Shown in pieces: positions 22,915-33,861 of a stretch of 64,000 bases of DNA (position 1 is the first letter of the stretch; every line of letters starts with the position of its first letter). The position numbers and the translations under genes are program-made. Below the pieces are notes generated by a model. It was not told where the DNA came from. It saw only the letters and a program-made list of their open reading frames with translations, and made no database searches. Source of the DNA: Euptelea pleiosperma (lineage: Eukaryota; Streptophyta; Magnoliopsida; Ranunculales; Eupteleaceae); NCBI GenBank assembly GCA_035048495.1, contig CM068543.1:25099751-25163750 (forward strand). Reading direction: 5' to 3'.

Positions 22915-23110
22915 GTGATTGTTTTTTGCATATTTTTTGGGTACTTAATCCAATGGCTCGAAATTATCAATCAAACTGATTTTTGGTATGTATATCCAAC
23001 AAGGGGTAGGCTAAACATCCATACGGTTAGTGGGTCCGAAAAAATGAATTATGTAGGGCCATGTTGCATCAACTACATCTGAAGTCCTATGCATCTAAAT
23101 TTTTTCCCCA
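22915..23110. mobile_element. Half copy of the GATGCACAGGACTT MITE
   Basis: It matches the right half of 52505-52890: 'CTTAATCCAAtGGCT', 'CAATCAAACTGATTTTTGG', 'ACATCCATACGGTTAGTGGG' and the terminus 'GAAGTCCTATGCATCTAAAT'. It abuts the Copia integrase fragment. Confidence 0.55.
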
Positions 23111-23111
23111 T

Positions 23112-23440
23112 TTTGTTGTGGAGTTGCAACACAACTAGTCTGATGAATAATTCTATGTTGTTGAGAAAAAAGATTTTAAGGAACGAAATTCTGTGCTATT
23201 GTTAGATTGTAAGATTTTGATTTTACAATGAAATTGGGTATGAACGAGGGCAAAAAATTGTCGAATAAGTAATGTTTTTGCTTCTGATTTGAGATGCATA
23301 AGAAAAACCCAAGTGCGCTACGTGAAAAATTATCAACGATACTTAAGAAATATCGTGCTCCAGGTAGATGGTGTGGAGTACCCACCCCAAATATCATAAT
23401 GAATCAATTCAAATGGTGCAATGGTCATTATGTGACTCAA
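23112..23440 (-). pseudogene. Copia integrase fragment
   Basis: Minus-strand frames give 'FELIHYDIWGGYSTPS', 'GARYFLSIVDNFSR', 'WVFLMHLKSEA' and 'NSTEFRSLKSFFS', then 'HQT(S)CVATPQQNG'-like sequence, all hallmark integrase-core words of Ty1/Copia pol. The frame is broken by shifts and stops. The fragment lacks protease and reverse transcriptase and ends at a MITE. Confidence 0.7.
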
Positions 23441-23478
23441 GGGGAATGGTGATAATGTTTGTTTGGGAAGTGGACAAA

Positions 23479-25448
23479 TCTATTATCTATACTAAAGCTC
23501 GACCCTGTTGAGGTGGCGCTTTGTCCAACTTTTTAGTTTATCCCAAAAACACCTCTGCACAAAACATCTATCTTTCCCTCTCCCTTTCTTTAATTTCTTC
23601 ATTAATTCTCAAATTCTCTCACATCTCCAATTAATTCCAAAACGTCTTCTCTCTTTCCAATCTTACGACTCTCCATCTCCTTATTTCATTCATTAATTAC
23701 TAAATTTCTAACCGATGCATTAAGAAATCTATTTTGGTTTCTTTTCAAAACTAATGCATTAATTACGACTGTTCTCTCTTCTTAAACAATGCATTAAGAA
23801 AATTAATGTGGTTTGTTTCCATAACCGATGCATTAATAAATACATTTTCGTTTGTTTCCAAAACCAATGCTTTAATTACGACCATTCTCTCAAATTCTCT
23901 TACATCTCCAATTAATTCCAAAACGTCTTCTCTCTTTCCAATCTTATAACTCTGCATCTCCTTATTTCATTCATTAATTACTAAATTTCTAACCGATGCA
24001 TAAGAAATTTTTTTTGGTTTCTTTTCAAAACCAATGCATTAATTACGACCGTTCTCTCTTCCTAAACGATGCATTAAGAAAATTAATGTGGTTTGTTTCC
24101 ATAATCGATGCAATAATAAATACATTTTGGTTTGTTTCCAAAACCAATGCATTAATTACGACCGTTCTCTCTTCCTAACCGATGCATTAAGAAAACCAAT
24201 GTGATTTGTTTCCATAATTGATGAATTACAAAATCTAAACGTTTCCATACTCAAAGGTATTCTGATTTTTAGAATTCCATTTTGGTTGCTTTCCATAACC
24301 GCTTCATTAAGAAATATAATTAAGATTTTCATATGCAAAGGTAACCTGCATATGAAAATTCCCGTGCCTTTCCCTCTCCCTTTATCTTAAAATATTAAAA
24401 TCTCTCCCTCTTTCTTTCCGTTTTGGTCGATCAATTGTAGTAGGGAATATTAAAGATGAATTCCATTTTTTAGGCAACTCAAATGGTTTCCGTCAATCTT
24501 TTCTTTTTCTCCTTCATTAAAAAACATATAGAAATTTTTTCAATTGAATATATTGATTATATATAGTTTTTTAGGGAAAAAATATATTCTGAAATGGTTA
24601 TATTTTTTCAAGTTTATTCAAGTTCTTGAGACTTAAATATTTGATTTGTTGAAATCATAAATAACCAATCTCTGCAATGATCCCCTATCAGCGGCTCAGT
24701 GCAACTGTAAAAAGGCAAATATTATGGTAGCCATTGGAAATCCTGATAAAAAAGGTGTGAGAAATCTCCCACTACAAGAAGCAGCTAGCAACAGGTATGC
24801 ATACTTTTCTTCTTCTTTTTCTTCTTCTTTATTCATATTTTTTCTCAAGGAAAAGTGAGGTCAGACCAAAGGCATGAAAATAGTGCATGCTTGAGGCATG
24901 CCCGTCATGTGCTTATGTGCTTTTTTTTTTTTTTAATTTGTTTTGAAATGGTTCTAGGTATTTTTCTTTCAACACTTCGCTCGCACATGTATATCTCAGT
25001 TCTCACCCATTTGGAAATAGTGTTTGTAAGAATAGGGGAGGTGATGATGCAAAGCTTTGGCTACATGCATACACAATATTCAAGATCTATTTTAGAAGAT
25101 AGGAGCGTACTATAGTTATTTGGAGAACGAGATCATCCCATCTTCAAATGGAAATGAAGAAGATGATCGGAGCCATTGATTCAGTCGAAGGCCGAGTTTG
25201 CATGGAACTGTTCAATTTATTTGGAGAGCGAGCAATCGTTAAATGAGGAAGTCGTCAATGTGTGCTTGGAATAAAACATGATTCACTCTAGATGCCTACA
25301 TCACAAAAAGCTAACCAATGTAACTATTCTCACAAGACTTTCCTATATTGATTTAATTTATATTATTTTTTATTTTTGTATTTCCCTGCTTAACAAAATA
25401 AGGCATTGTTATTTATGCACCTGCTTTAGCACGGGTGTTGATTACTAG
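23479..25448 (+). mobile_element. Non-autonomous Helitron 1
   Basis: It starts TCTATTATCTATAC after an A and ends CTAG before a T. About 7 nt upstream of CTAG is a bulged hairpin (CACC-TGC-ttta-GCA-CG-GGTG). Those are the Helitron landmarks: 5' TC, 3' hairpin plus CTRR, insertion between A and T. There is no Rep or helicase frame. The 5' side is CT-rich and carries a 281-bp tandem repeat. Its 3' CTAG touches the TC of Helitron 2. Confidence 0.7.
23600..24161. repeat. 281-bp tandem duplication in Helitron 1
   Basis: The block starting 'AACGTCTTCTCTCTTTCC' near 23641 recurs at 23922. Both copies contain several 'ACCGATGCATTAAGAAA' words. Confidence 0.8.
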
Positions 25449-25619
25449 TCTATTAACTATACTAAAGCTCGACCCTGTCGCTTTCTCCAGCTTTTTAGTT
25501 TATCCCAAAAACACCCCTACACAAAATATCTCTCTTTCCAATTATATCACTCTTCCTCTCTTTAATTTTTTCATTAATTCTTAAATTATCTCTCAATCTT
25601 TTTAATTCTCAAAGTTATT

Positions 25620-26370
25620 TTTCAAAAAATACCCTTATTAATACGCAATCTCTTCTCCATTCCATAAAAATCATCTTTCCAAAATCTCTATTAAAGAAAG
25701 TGTAATAAAAACTTTACATATCCAACCGCCCCATCAATCTTCCATTTATGCTTCTTCTTCCCAAATGACAACAACTCTTTCCAATTCCAACTGCACCTCT
25801 CCATCTTCCATTTATGTCTCCCCTTCCCAAAACGTATTATTTCTTAATTAAAGTTTTTTTTTCCAAAAATACCCTTATTAATACGCAATCTCTTCTCCAT
25901 TCCATAAAAATCATCTTTCTAAAATCTCATTAAAGAAAGTGTAATATAAACTTTACATATCCAACCGCCCCCTTAATCTTCCATTTATGCCTCTCCCTTC
26001 CCAAACGACAACAACTCTTTCCAATTCCAACTGCACCTCTCATCTTCCATTTATGTCTCCCCTTCCCAAAATGTATCATTTCTTAATTAAAGTCTGTAAA
26101 AAAAATAATAATCTAGCTATTTATTCTTTATTAAAAAACAATCTCTTTTCAATTCCATAAAAATCGATTTTTCAAAATCTCATTAAATAAAACGTAATAA
26201 AAACTTTATATATCCAATCGCCCCCTTTAATCTTCCATTTATGCCTCTCCCTTCCCAAAATGACAACAACACTTTCAATTCCAACTGCACCCCTCCATCT
26301 TCCATTTATGTCTTCCCTTCCCAAAACATATCCTTTCCTAATTTAAGTTTGTAAAAATAATAACCTGGCT
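25620..26370. repeat. Three tandem copies of a 240-253 bp unit
   Basis: 'CAATCTCTTCTCCATTCC' and its variant recur at 25646, 25886 and 26139. Each is followed by 'ATCTTCCATTTATG' and 'CCAACTGCACC' blocks. Confidence 0.8.
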
Positions 26371-27639
26371 ATATATTTATTCTTTTATTAAAAATTTGAC
26401 ATATAAATATTTTAAAATTATAAACGCCTAAAACCTTTTCCTCTCCCAAAACATCTACAACTTTTAACCTTTCTATCTCTGTCCTAACTATCACTATACT
26501 TCTCCCTTTAAAACTCTAAAAAAAATTTCCGACTCTCTTTCACATTCTACTTTCGCATCACAACAACGTCGCATCTTGTTCTCTCCTCTTTAATTTCTCA
26601 ATCCAAAGGTAACAATAGATTTTATCTTCTTCATTTTTCTTAGTCTTTATATTTTTTCCCAATGTCTGCTCCATATCTATGGAACCATATCACCAAGCAT
26701 TCCTTCGAAATGGTAAGCAAACCAAAACCTCTCTCAATTTTTATTTTCAAATCAAATCTGTTAGTAAAAATTGATAAATTTTAATTTTTTGATTTTTATT
26801 TAGTTTTTATAACTTTATTTCTTTAATCTTACAGTTTACACGTCGAATCTTCGTGTAGGAACGTTATTGTTTCTTCTATCTCTTAGCGACGATCTTTCGA
26901 ATGTTAGATTTTCTAGATTCGAATGAGAGTTTTTATAATTTTTTTATTTTTGTTTAGCTTTATATAAGTTCATTTGATTTGTTAAGTGTGTAGTTGAATA
27001 GCTTTGTTGAAGGAGTATATCACAAAATAAGGCATCCAATCAAGGAATTTGAGAATGATTCATTTTTAGTTCTTTATTTTGAAAGGTAAAGTTTTTTTTT
27101 TATTTGGAAGCAAATCTACTATAAAAAACTGTTTTGATTTTAGTTACTGAAAATCTTAGTGGGACCGTTTATGGAGAGAATATATAGTAGCAATCTGAGT
27201 CGTCTAAGACATGTGAGTCCCTAATATTTTTTCTTTTGTTGGTAGTTATGCAACTTCAAATTTTTGCCAAAATATGTATATACGTTTATTCATCTCTTTC
27301 AAGTTAGATGTGACATACAAAACCAGATGATCATTCACTAAATAATGAATTTTATTATTAAATTCATCAAAGAGTGGCACATTTAGAAATTATTTAAAAA
27401 GTCAAGAAAGGATCTGAGATGCGGTATACCCTAAAATGAGATTGTTGATAATTTGTTACTATAATAAATGAGGTATATATAGTAACTTATTTCTTTAACA
27501 CATTTGAAGACTGTACAATAACAATAGATAATTAAAATTTGTATACCACATATACTTTTGTATGCAGCAAAATATAAAAATTTTGTTGTATATCAAATAT
27601 ACGGGTCATCGTCCTATAATGTGTTAAAACTTTAAAATA

Positions 27640-27725
27640 ACTACTAATGCTGATTTTTTATCTATATGTCCATTTAGGGACTGTCCAAACATCCATACGG
27701 TTAGCATCCTCTAATGTGTTAAAAA
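27640..27725. mobile_element. MULE-type MITE fragment
   Basis: Right-arm words 'CATTTAGGGACTG' and 'AAACATCCATACGGTTAGC' of the G-box family, inside Helitron 2. Confidence 0.5.
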
Positions 27726-28885
27726 GAATTTAGTTATTGTTCTATTTTTTTAGTTCCTTTACTTTAACTATTTTTTTTCTTTTTTCTTATTTTTTGTATG
27801 CTTTTTTGTTTCATTAATAGTTTTGGAGGATTGAAGACAGCGAGCGACAAGTGAAAGTAACAAATGAATATGTTGTGTGCATGGAGTTTTGTAATTGTTT
27901 TGTACACTGATTATCTTAAATCCAATATATTATAATTTGGAATAACGTCGTATACAGATTTTATAAAGGGTTTTGCGCTTGCGTCGATAACGTCTTTGAC
28001 GGAACATCACCGGCCATCTGATTAAATAAGTGGATATTAAGGTTGCCTAGACGATAATCTCACCTTAAGCACAAATGCCCACATAATATGTGTATAACTT
28101 TCGTGACCATATGGATGTTCAAATGCAATGGTATAAAAAAATGGAACATTAAGATGATTATAAATCACTAATGAATAAGATTTTCTCAAATCAACGGTAT
28201 GAAATATTCTAATCAAACATTTATAAATCTAGATGATTTTCTCTCTTTCCTAAAAATTTTGTTAAATATAAATAATAACATAATTTCAAAGGAATGGCTG
28301 CTATCCCAGTCATTGTATTCAACATCAAATTAAGAAGTCGTACGGTTTTACCCATAATTACAAAAATATAATATAACATAAATTCTTACCCATACTATCT
28401 CTCCATTTTCCCTATTATCCTTAGCCAGCACAACAACCCAAGTCAAAATGTTTATTTATTTATTTTCTCAAATCTCTTCATGAATGCTTAGTCATTACCC
28501 TCTACAACTAAATCTCTTTCCTCATTTCTCTCTACCTCTTCGAACATAATAATTTTTTATTTTATTATATATTTATATATATAAGTATAAGAAAATAGGA
28601 TTGTATATGTCAAAAAATATTATTTTCATATAATTATTTTTACTATGCCCGTGCTAAGCACGAGCTATTAATTCCTAGTATTACAATGACAAGAAGATGA
28701 ACTAGATATTTCATTTCAAGACAAATTTTAAGCGGCTCATGGAAATATGATCTAAACATCAATGCCAAACAACAAAAGAAATAGAATTTATTTTAAGGAG
28801 AAGGGGTCCAAGCATGTGGAGGCCACCATGTTGTTTAGCTACTCCAATCACCGCCTTTAAGTGAATGTCCTAAAAAATACAAGAA

Positions 28886-30560
28886 TTATGAGAAAAAGTG
28901 GACAAAGCAATGATTACAAGATGTGAGTTTGCTAGCCGAAATGAGATTAAATCCGAATGATGGAATGCACAGAACATTATGCAAATTGATTGTGGAGGTG
29001 AGATGGACGTTGTTGATATAGGTTACGCATGGAGGTGAGATGAACATTATGCAAATTGTCGTCGACATATATTTGAGCTATTAACAAGGCTTTCTTTTGT
29101 TTCTTAACAAAGAGGATTTTATCAACAATCCCTTTGGTGAAGTTATTTCTTAATAGGAAAAGAGTGAGTCTCGCATACCAGGTTCTAGGGACTTATTTTA
29201 GCCATACAGAACTTTCTTAAGTCTAAACACGTGGTCAAAAAAGTTAGGCTCTTCAAAACCTCCAGGCTATTATACATAAACTTTTTCTTCTAAGACACTA
29301 TTTAGGAAGGTACTCTTGACATGCATTTGGTACAGTTAAAAGTTAAGGTGACAAGCTAAGGTTAGAAGTATTCTAATAAATTCAAGTCTAGTAATAGAAG
29401 CAAAGGTTTAATGAAAGTCTATTCCTTCTATTTGAGTGTATCAATTAGCTACTAACCTAGCTTTATTTCTGATGACTATAATTTTCATTAAGTTTATTTT
29501 TAAATATCCATTTAGTACCAATTATGTTACTATTATGAGGTTTATTAACAAGAATTCAAACATCATTTCTTTCAAATTGATTTAGTTCTTCTTGCATAGC
29601 TTGAATCCAATTATTATCAATCAGGGCTTTTTTTACGTCTTTAGGTTCAATTTTAGAAGTGCAATAGAGATGACTAATGAGATTTTATAGTTGTCTTTTA
29701 GTTCTAACTCGAGTGTCTAGGTTTCTTATAACTTCTGTGGTAGGATGGTTCTTTAAAAGAGTAGTCCTTTTTTTGGTTCCTCGTTCTTTAAATTTTCTAT
29801 TTATTTTTCACAATTTTGAATTTCATCATCTTCAATGATAATAGGATTTTGGTTTCCATCATCAATCACAACACTAATAGATTCTTTTAAAATTATAGTT
29901 TTACTATTGAAGACTCTATAGCTTTACTCATAGTAAAATATCTTAAAAAGATTCCCGTATCACTTTTAGGCTCAAATTCTCCCATATTCTCTCTATCTCT
30001 AAGAATAAAGCATTTGATTCCAAAGATTTTAAAGTATTTGACATTAGATTTTGTAACGGTCCATAATTTATAGGTAGTTTGAGAGATTCCATACCTAATA
30101 TAGACCATATTGATAATGTAAAAGGATGTACTAACCCCCTTAGCCTATAAGTTGCTATGAAGGTTTTTACTAGTTAGAAGGACACGACCCATTTCTTCTG
30201 AGGTCTATTTTTCCTTTCAGCAATACCATTTTGTTGGGAGAGTCATAAGGGTAAAGAATTCGTGTTTAATTTCTGACTCATCGCGGTATTGAGAGTATTT
30301 ACTATTTTCAAATTTTCTCCCATGATCAGTTCTGATTCTAATGATGATGAGACTCTTCTCATTTTGAACTCTCTTACATATATATTTTTTAAAATTCTTC
30401 AAAGGCTTATGATTTTTCTCTAATAAAGGTAACCCAGGTATATCTAGAATAATTGTCACCAAGAGTTAAAAAGTATCTTTTTCCTCCTAGGACTTATATC
30501 CTGTAAGATCCATGAGAAGAAGTTCTAGAATCCTAGAAGTTGCAATATTTTTAACATCAG
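28886..30560 (-). pseudogene. Decayed and rearranged Copia pol
   Basis: Minus strand, 5' to 3': integrase start ('ELLLMDLTG') near 30530-30500; integrase core ('VQNEKSLIIIRIRTDHGR') at 30380-30310; integrase C-terminal zone ('NVKYFKIFGIKCFILRDREN') near 30040-29980; reverse transcriptase ('WIQAMQEELNQFERNDV', 'IIGTKWIFKNKLNEN') at 29620-29470 and 'PGGFEEPNFF' near 29270; and the active-site YVDD at 29069-29058. Right after YVDD the frame switches to the pre-integrase word 'INLHNVLCIPSFGFNLISASKL' (28990-28925), which belongs upstream. There are many stops and shifts. No RNase H or LTRs were found. Confidence 0.75.
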
Positions 30561-31000
30561 ATTGGTGGACTGGTGGACCAGTCGATCGGTGGTCATTTTC
30601 CACTGGTCAATTCATCTCGGAGATTGGTCGACCCTTTTGCTAGAGAGGTCCAGTCAGGGTTGCGGCATGTGGGGGTTTCAACTAATAGGCTAGGGGGATT
30701 CCGAAGAAGTCTAAGTGGGACTTTGGAAGTTTGCACAAGTTCATGATCTCAAGTTCCCACTGCACATCAAGGTCCCAAAGCCGCTCACCAAAATGCAGAT
30801 TTCCGTGCTCCAAGTCCACATCAATATCACAATAGAGATTATATAAAAACCCAAAGTTGTTATAGAATTGATAACGCAAGGATTTATACTTATCACAAGC
30901 GATCCAATTATGACATCTTGACGATGCACACGTGCAAAGTGCACCCCTTATGCCCCCACATGCTCTCATGCGTGCATTATGAGCTTAAAGAGGTTTAAAC
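30561..31000. other. Unassigned, left flank of the CACTA element
   Basis: It contains alternating TGGACCAGTCGA/ATTGGTCGACC words near 30570-30660, as in some Copia LTRs. The last three bases, AAC, are the CACTA target duplication. Confidence 0.35.
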
Positions 31001-31029
31001 CACTACTAGACGAATTGGTTCTGGCGACG

Positions 31030-31260
31030 GTTCGTTTCAAAGCAATCGCGTCTGTTTTTAAAAAAATCAATGCAAAATTTTTGGAAAAATATATAGCGTC
31101 GGTTTTGTAAAAAATCAATGCAAAAATTTAATATATAGCACTGGTTTTTTACAAAACTGTTGCAATAAAGTTTCCCGCGTCAGTTTTAGTGAAATATCGA
31201 CACTATATATTTGCGTTATATATTAACTATAGTGTCGATTTTTATAAAAATCGACGCAAA
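31030..31260. repeat. Left subterminal repeats of the CACTA element
   Basis: Several diverged GCGTCGGTTTT/AATCGACGC units lie 30-260 bp from the left end. They are likely transposase-binding sites by analogy with En/Spm. Confidence 0.7.
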
Positions 31261-31827
31261 TTTGTTTTATATATATCACCTCGCAAAACTTTTCCCTCTT
31301 CCCTCCTGCGCGCGAAGACTGTTCCTCTCCCTCTCCAAACCCTAGCAAAGCTTGGCCCCTCTTATTCTAGCTCTCCTTCTCCCTCTCCAAGCCCGTGCAT
31401 TGTCGTGCCTCTCCATCTTACACTTACTGCCATTGTCGTCATTGTCGTCTTCGCACCACATAAACCCTAGTTTGCTCACCCTAGCCCAAGTGAGTTTCTC
31501 TCTCTCTTCTTGTAGTGTAAATGAGTTACATTGCTATCAGTTACCATAGTTTTGGGGCTGCACATGCTTGAATCCATGTTAGAGTACTCATTTTTGTGTT
31601 TTACCGCTAACTTGAAACCCATATTTGATGGTGTTAGAAATTTCAGAATGCAATGATTTGTTTATCTGTTTAAATTTTTATTTTTTTAAAAAGCACTGTG
31701 GTGGTGCACCAGTCGTCAATAAAGAAGTTGTAGTACAAAATTCTTCACTATAATGGTGGGGTTATTTCTTGCCATGTGAACATTGAAGTAGCCAGTTCAA
31801 GTCATTCATCTGTTAAACAAAAGATTT

Positions 31828-32440
31828 TTATGAGCCACGTGGTATATTCTTAGAGGACGATGATGACCGTATGGATATTTGGTCAATCTCTAAGTTAAGT
31901 GGATGTACAAATAAAAATCAGCCTGATTAGTGATTTCAAACCTTTGGATCTTTGTACCCAGCTCAAATTCCTACGGCTAAAATCAACCCATGAAAATGAC
32001 TTCAACTAACGCTAAGAAATCACCGATCAGGTTGATTTTGGGGTTATAGGTCCACTTAGGGATTGGCCAAACATCTTTACGGTTAGTGTCATCTAAGAAA
32101 TTGTCACGTGGTTTGTATTGTGGGTGGTCAGGTAGCTACATGACTGGTCAGTCCCTAACCGGACCAAAAAAAATCTAAAATCAAATTGATTAGTGATTCC
32201 TAAGCGTTGGATTGGAGTCATTTTCATTGGCCGATTTTAACCTTGGGAATTTGACCATTATTGACCATTATTTGAATACAAGGATCCAAAGGTTTGAAAT
32301 CACTAATCATACTGATTCTTGGTTTGTAGGCCCATCTAGGGATTGGCCTAACATCCATACGGTCAACGTCCTCTAAAAGTGTGCTACATGGCTCATATTG
32401 TGGGCAGTAATTGGGGCAGGGGAAGTTTTACTTGTCCTTG
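31828..32440. mobile_element. Two G-box MULE-type MITEs in series
   Basis: The first copy (about 31828-32160) has GAGCCACGTGGT and GTCACGTGGTTTG near its ends. The second (about 32161-32440) keeps only the 3' side fully, with 'ACATCCATACGGTCAACG' and 'GTGCTACATGGCTC'. They are nested in the CACTA element. Confidence 0.65.
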
Positions 32441-32847
32441 AATGGTGCAAGACAATCCTCTGGATTGGCCATGTGGATAATGAATATCCTTGGCCACGTC
32501 ATATCTATACCCTTTTTTTTTCCTCTATGGATTAATGTCACTGATATATTTTATCTTGTTCAAATAGAAACTAAGTGCATTGCATCTGAGTGATAAATGA
32601 AGTGCCCTTCGTAGTGCAAAGACAAAATTGCCCTTGCTGCATTGACAGGAACAATGATCAATATCAAATGTAATAAGCACAACTTTGCATCTTCACCACG
32701 AGGGGCGCAACATTCATCAAAATATTATCTTTCCTGATCAGATCTAGAGTTAAAAACTTAAAAATGCTTACTAAGAACTTCATCAGTTGGTTAAAAAAAA
32801 AATTGATTCTCTACAATTAATCGTTTGTTCTAACAGTTTTTCTTAGT

Positions 32848-33010
32848 GTCAAGGACCTACAAACCAAAAATAAACCTGATTAGTGACTTATAGGTTGGAT
32901 TGGACTTATTTTCTTGGGCTGATCTCAACTGTGGGAATTTCAGTAGTATTTGAGGTACAAAGATCCAACACTTATAAATCAATAACAGGCTGAACTAACT
33001 AAACCCAATC
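32848..33010. mobile_element. MULE-type MITE fragment
   Basis: Internal family words 'GGACCTACAAACCAAAAAT', 'CTGATTAGTGACTTATAGG' and 'TACAAAGATCCAAC'. Both termini are missing. Confidence 0.55.
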
Positions 33011-33358
33011 ACAAGGTAGGAAAAAAATGAGAACAGTTAGGTACTTTTGAAGTGAGATATTTTCTTCCATAAGAATATAGTTCTAGAGTATCCAAATTTT
33101 TGTTTGACGTGTGAATATTTAACGTGTACCATTCATAATCAATTTCTTTTGTTATATTGAACCTGATTAGTAAATGTTTACTTTAATTTCTTTTGTTATA
33201 TTGAACTGTATATATTCTCAATCAATATTTCTTATTTTAACTATATATAGTTCATGTTGGATGACTACACTAGGTGTGTTAATTTGTACAAGATTCCGGT
33301 ATGTTTTAACTATATATAGATATGGCTACTCGATTACCATGTGTTCAAGATTTCGGTA

Positions 33359-33712
33359 TTTAAATGTGATTATGTTGACAGCAAGAATGGCATAAAAATT
33401 GATAAGCTTGGTTTCACATCAGTTGAGCTTGGTAGAGTAGGCCACAAATCGGATTCTTTTATTTTATCTTCCCAGGCAAAATAAGTTTTTTACGTAGAAG
33501 GCCAACTTGATCCTAAAATGTCAATTGTTCTCTCAACTCCTAGGAGAGAGTATCCTGAAAATGACTATGATGATAAGTTTATTGATGTTTGTAATGAACA
33601 TCAGTCTGTTACTCGTGTATTACCAACTTATGATGACATTGAAGAGTCTGAGGAGTCTTATGTGTGACATGATCATTCTGAAAGAATTTGGATTGATATT
33701 AGAAATTCATAA
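33359..33712 (+). pseudogene. CACTA transposase TNP2, C-terminal remnant
   Basis: Translation reads 'FKCDYVDSKNGIKIDKLGF', 'RVGHKSDSFILSSQAK' and 'VFYVEGQLDPKMSIVLSTP', the conserved C-terminal zone (DUF4216-like) of plant TNP2 proteins. The frame is cut by TAA after 'SSQAK', and by TGA at 33665, then runs to TAA at 33710. Both early stops are what C-to-T change in CAA and CGA codons would give. The upstream catalytic domain (Transposase_21 type) is absent; 31.8-33.0 kb is taken by MITEs instead. The fragment cannot supply transposase. Confidence 0.7.
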
Positions 33713-33861
33713 TTAATTTTTTATTGTGGGATAGGGGTAAGGCTGGATGTCCCCCCTCATATATTTGAGAATTTTTATTAATAAAAATACATTTTGCCTT
33801 TTTATATATTTGTTCTTTATATTTACCTTTTCATATATTTGTTCTTTATATTTGCTGGTAG

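Larger units (their letters stand above)
25449..28678 (+). mobile_element. Non-autonomous Helitron 2, tandem with Helitron 1
   Basis: It starts TCTATTAACTATACTAAAGC, nearly identical to the Helitron 1 start, and ends TTCCTAG followed by T. The 3' hairpin is CGTGC-TAA-GCACG, 12 nt before CTAG. No Rep/helicase domain was found. A spliced-looking segment lies near 26550-26720: a possible ATG at 26662 followed about 50 bp later by a GTAAGC donor after 'TTCGAAATG'. This may be a captured host gene 5' end, but I cannot name it. An MULE-MITE fragment is at 27640-27725. Confidence 0.7.

Noticed and set aside
24769..24800. CACTACAAGAAGC as a possible CACTA left end
   Set aside because: No inverted partner, subterminal repeats or 3-bp duplication was found; it lies inside Helitron 1.
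31189..31549. Frames near the CACTA left end as a first exon
   Set aside because: CT-rich leader-like sequence without a transposase motif; there is no support for coding.
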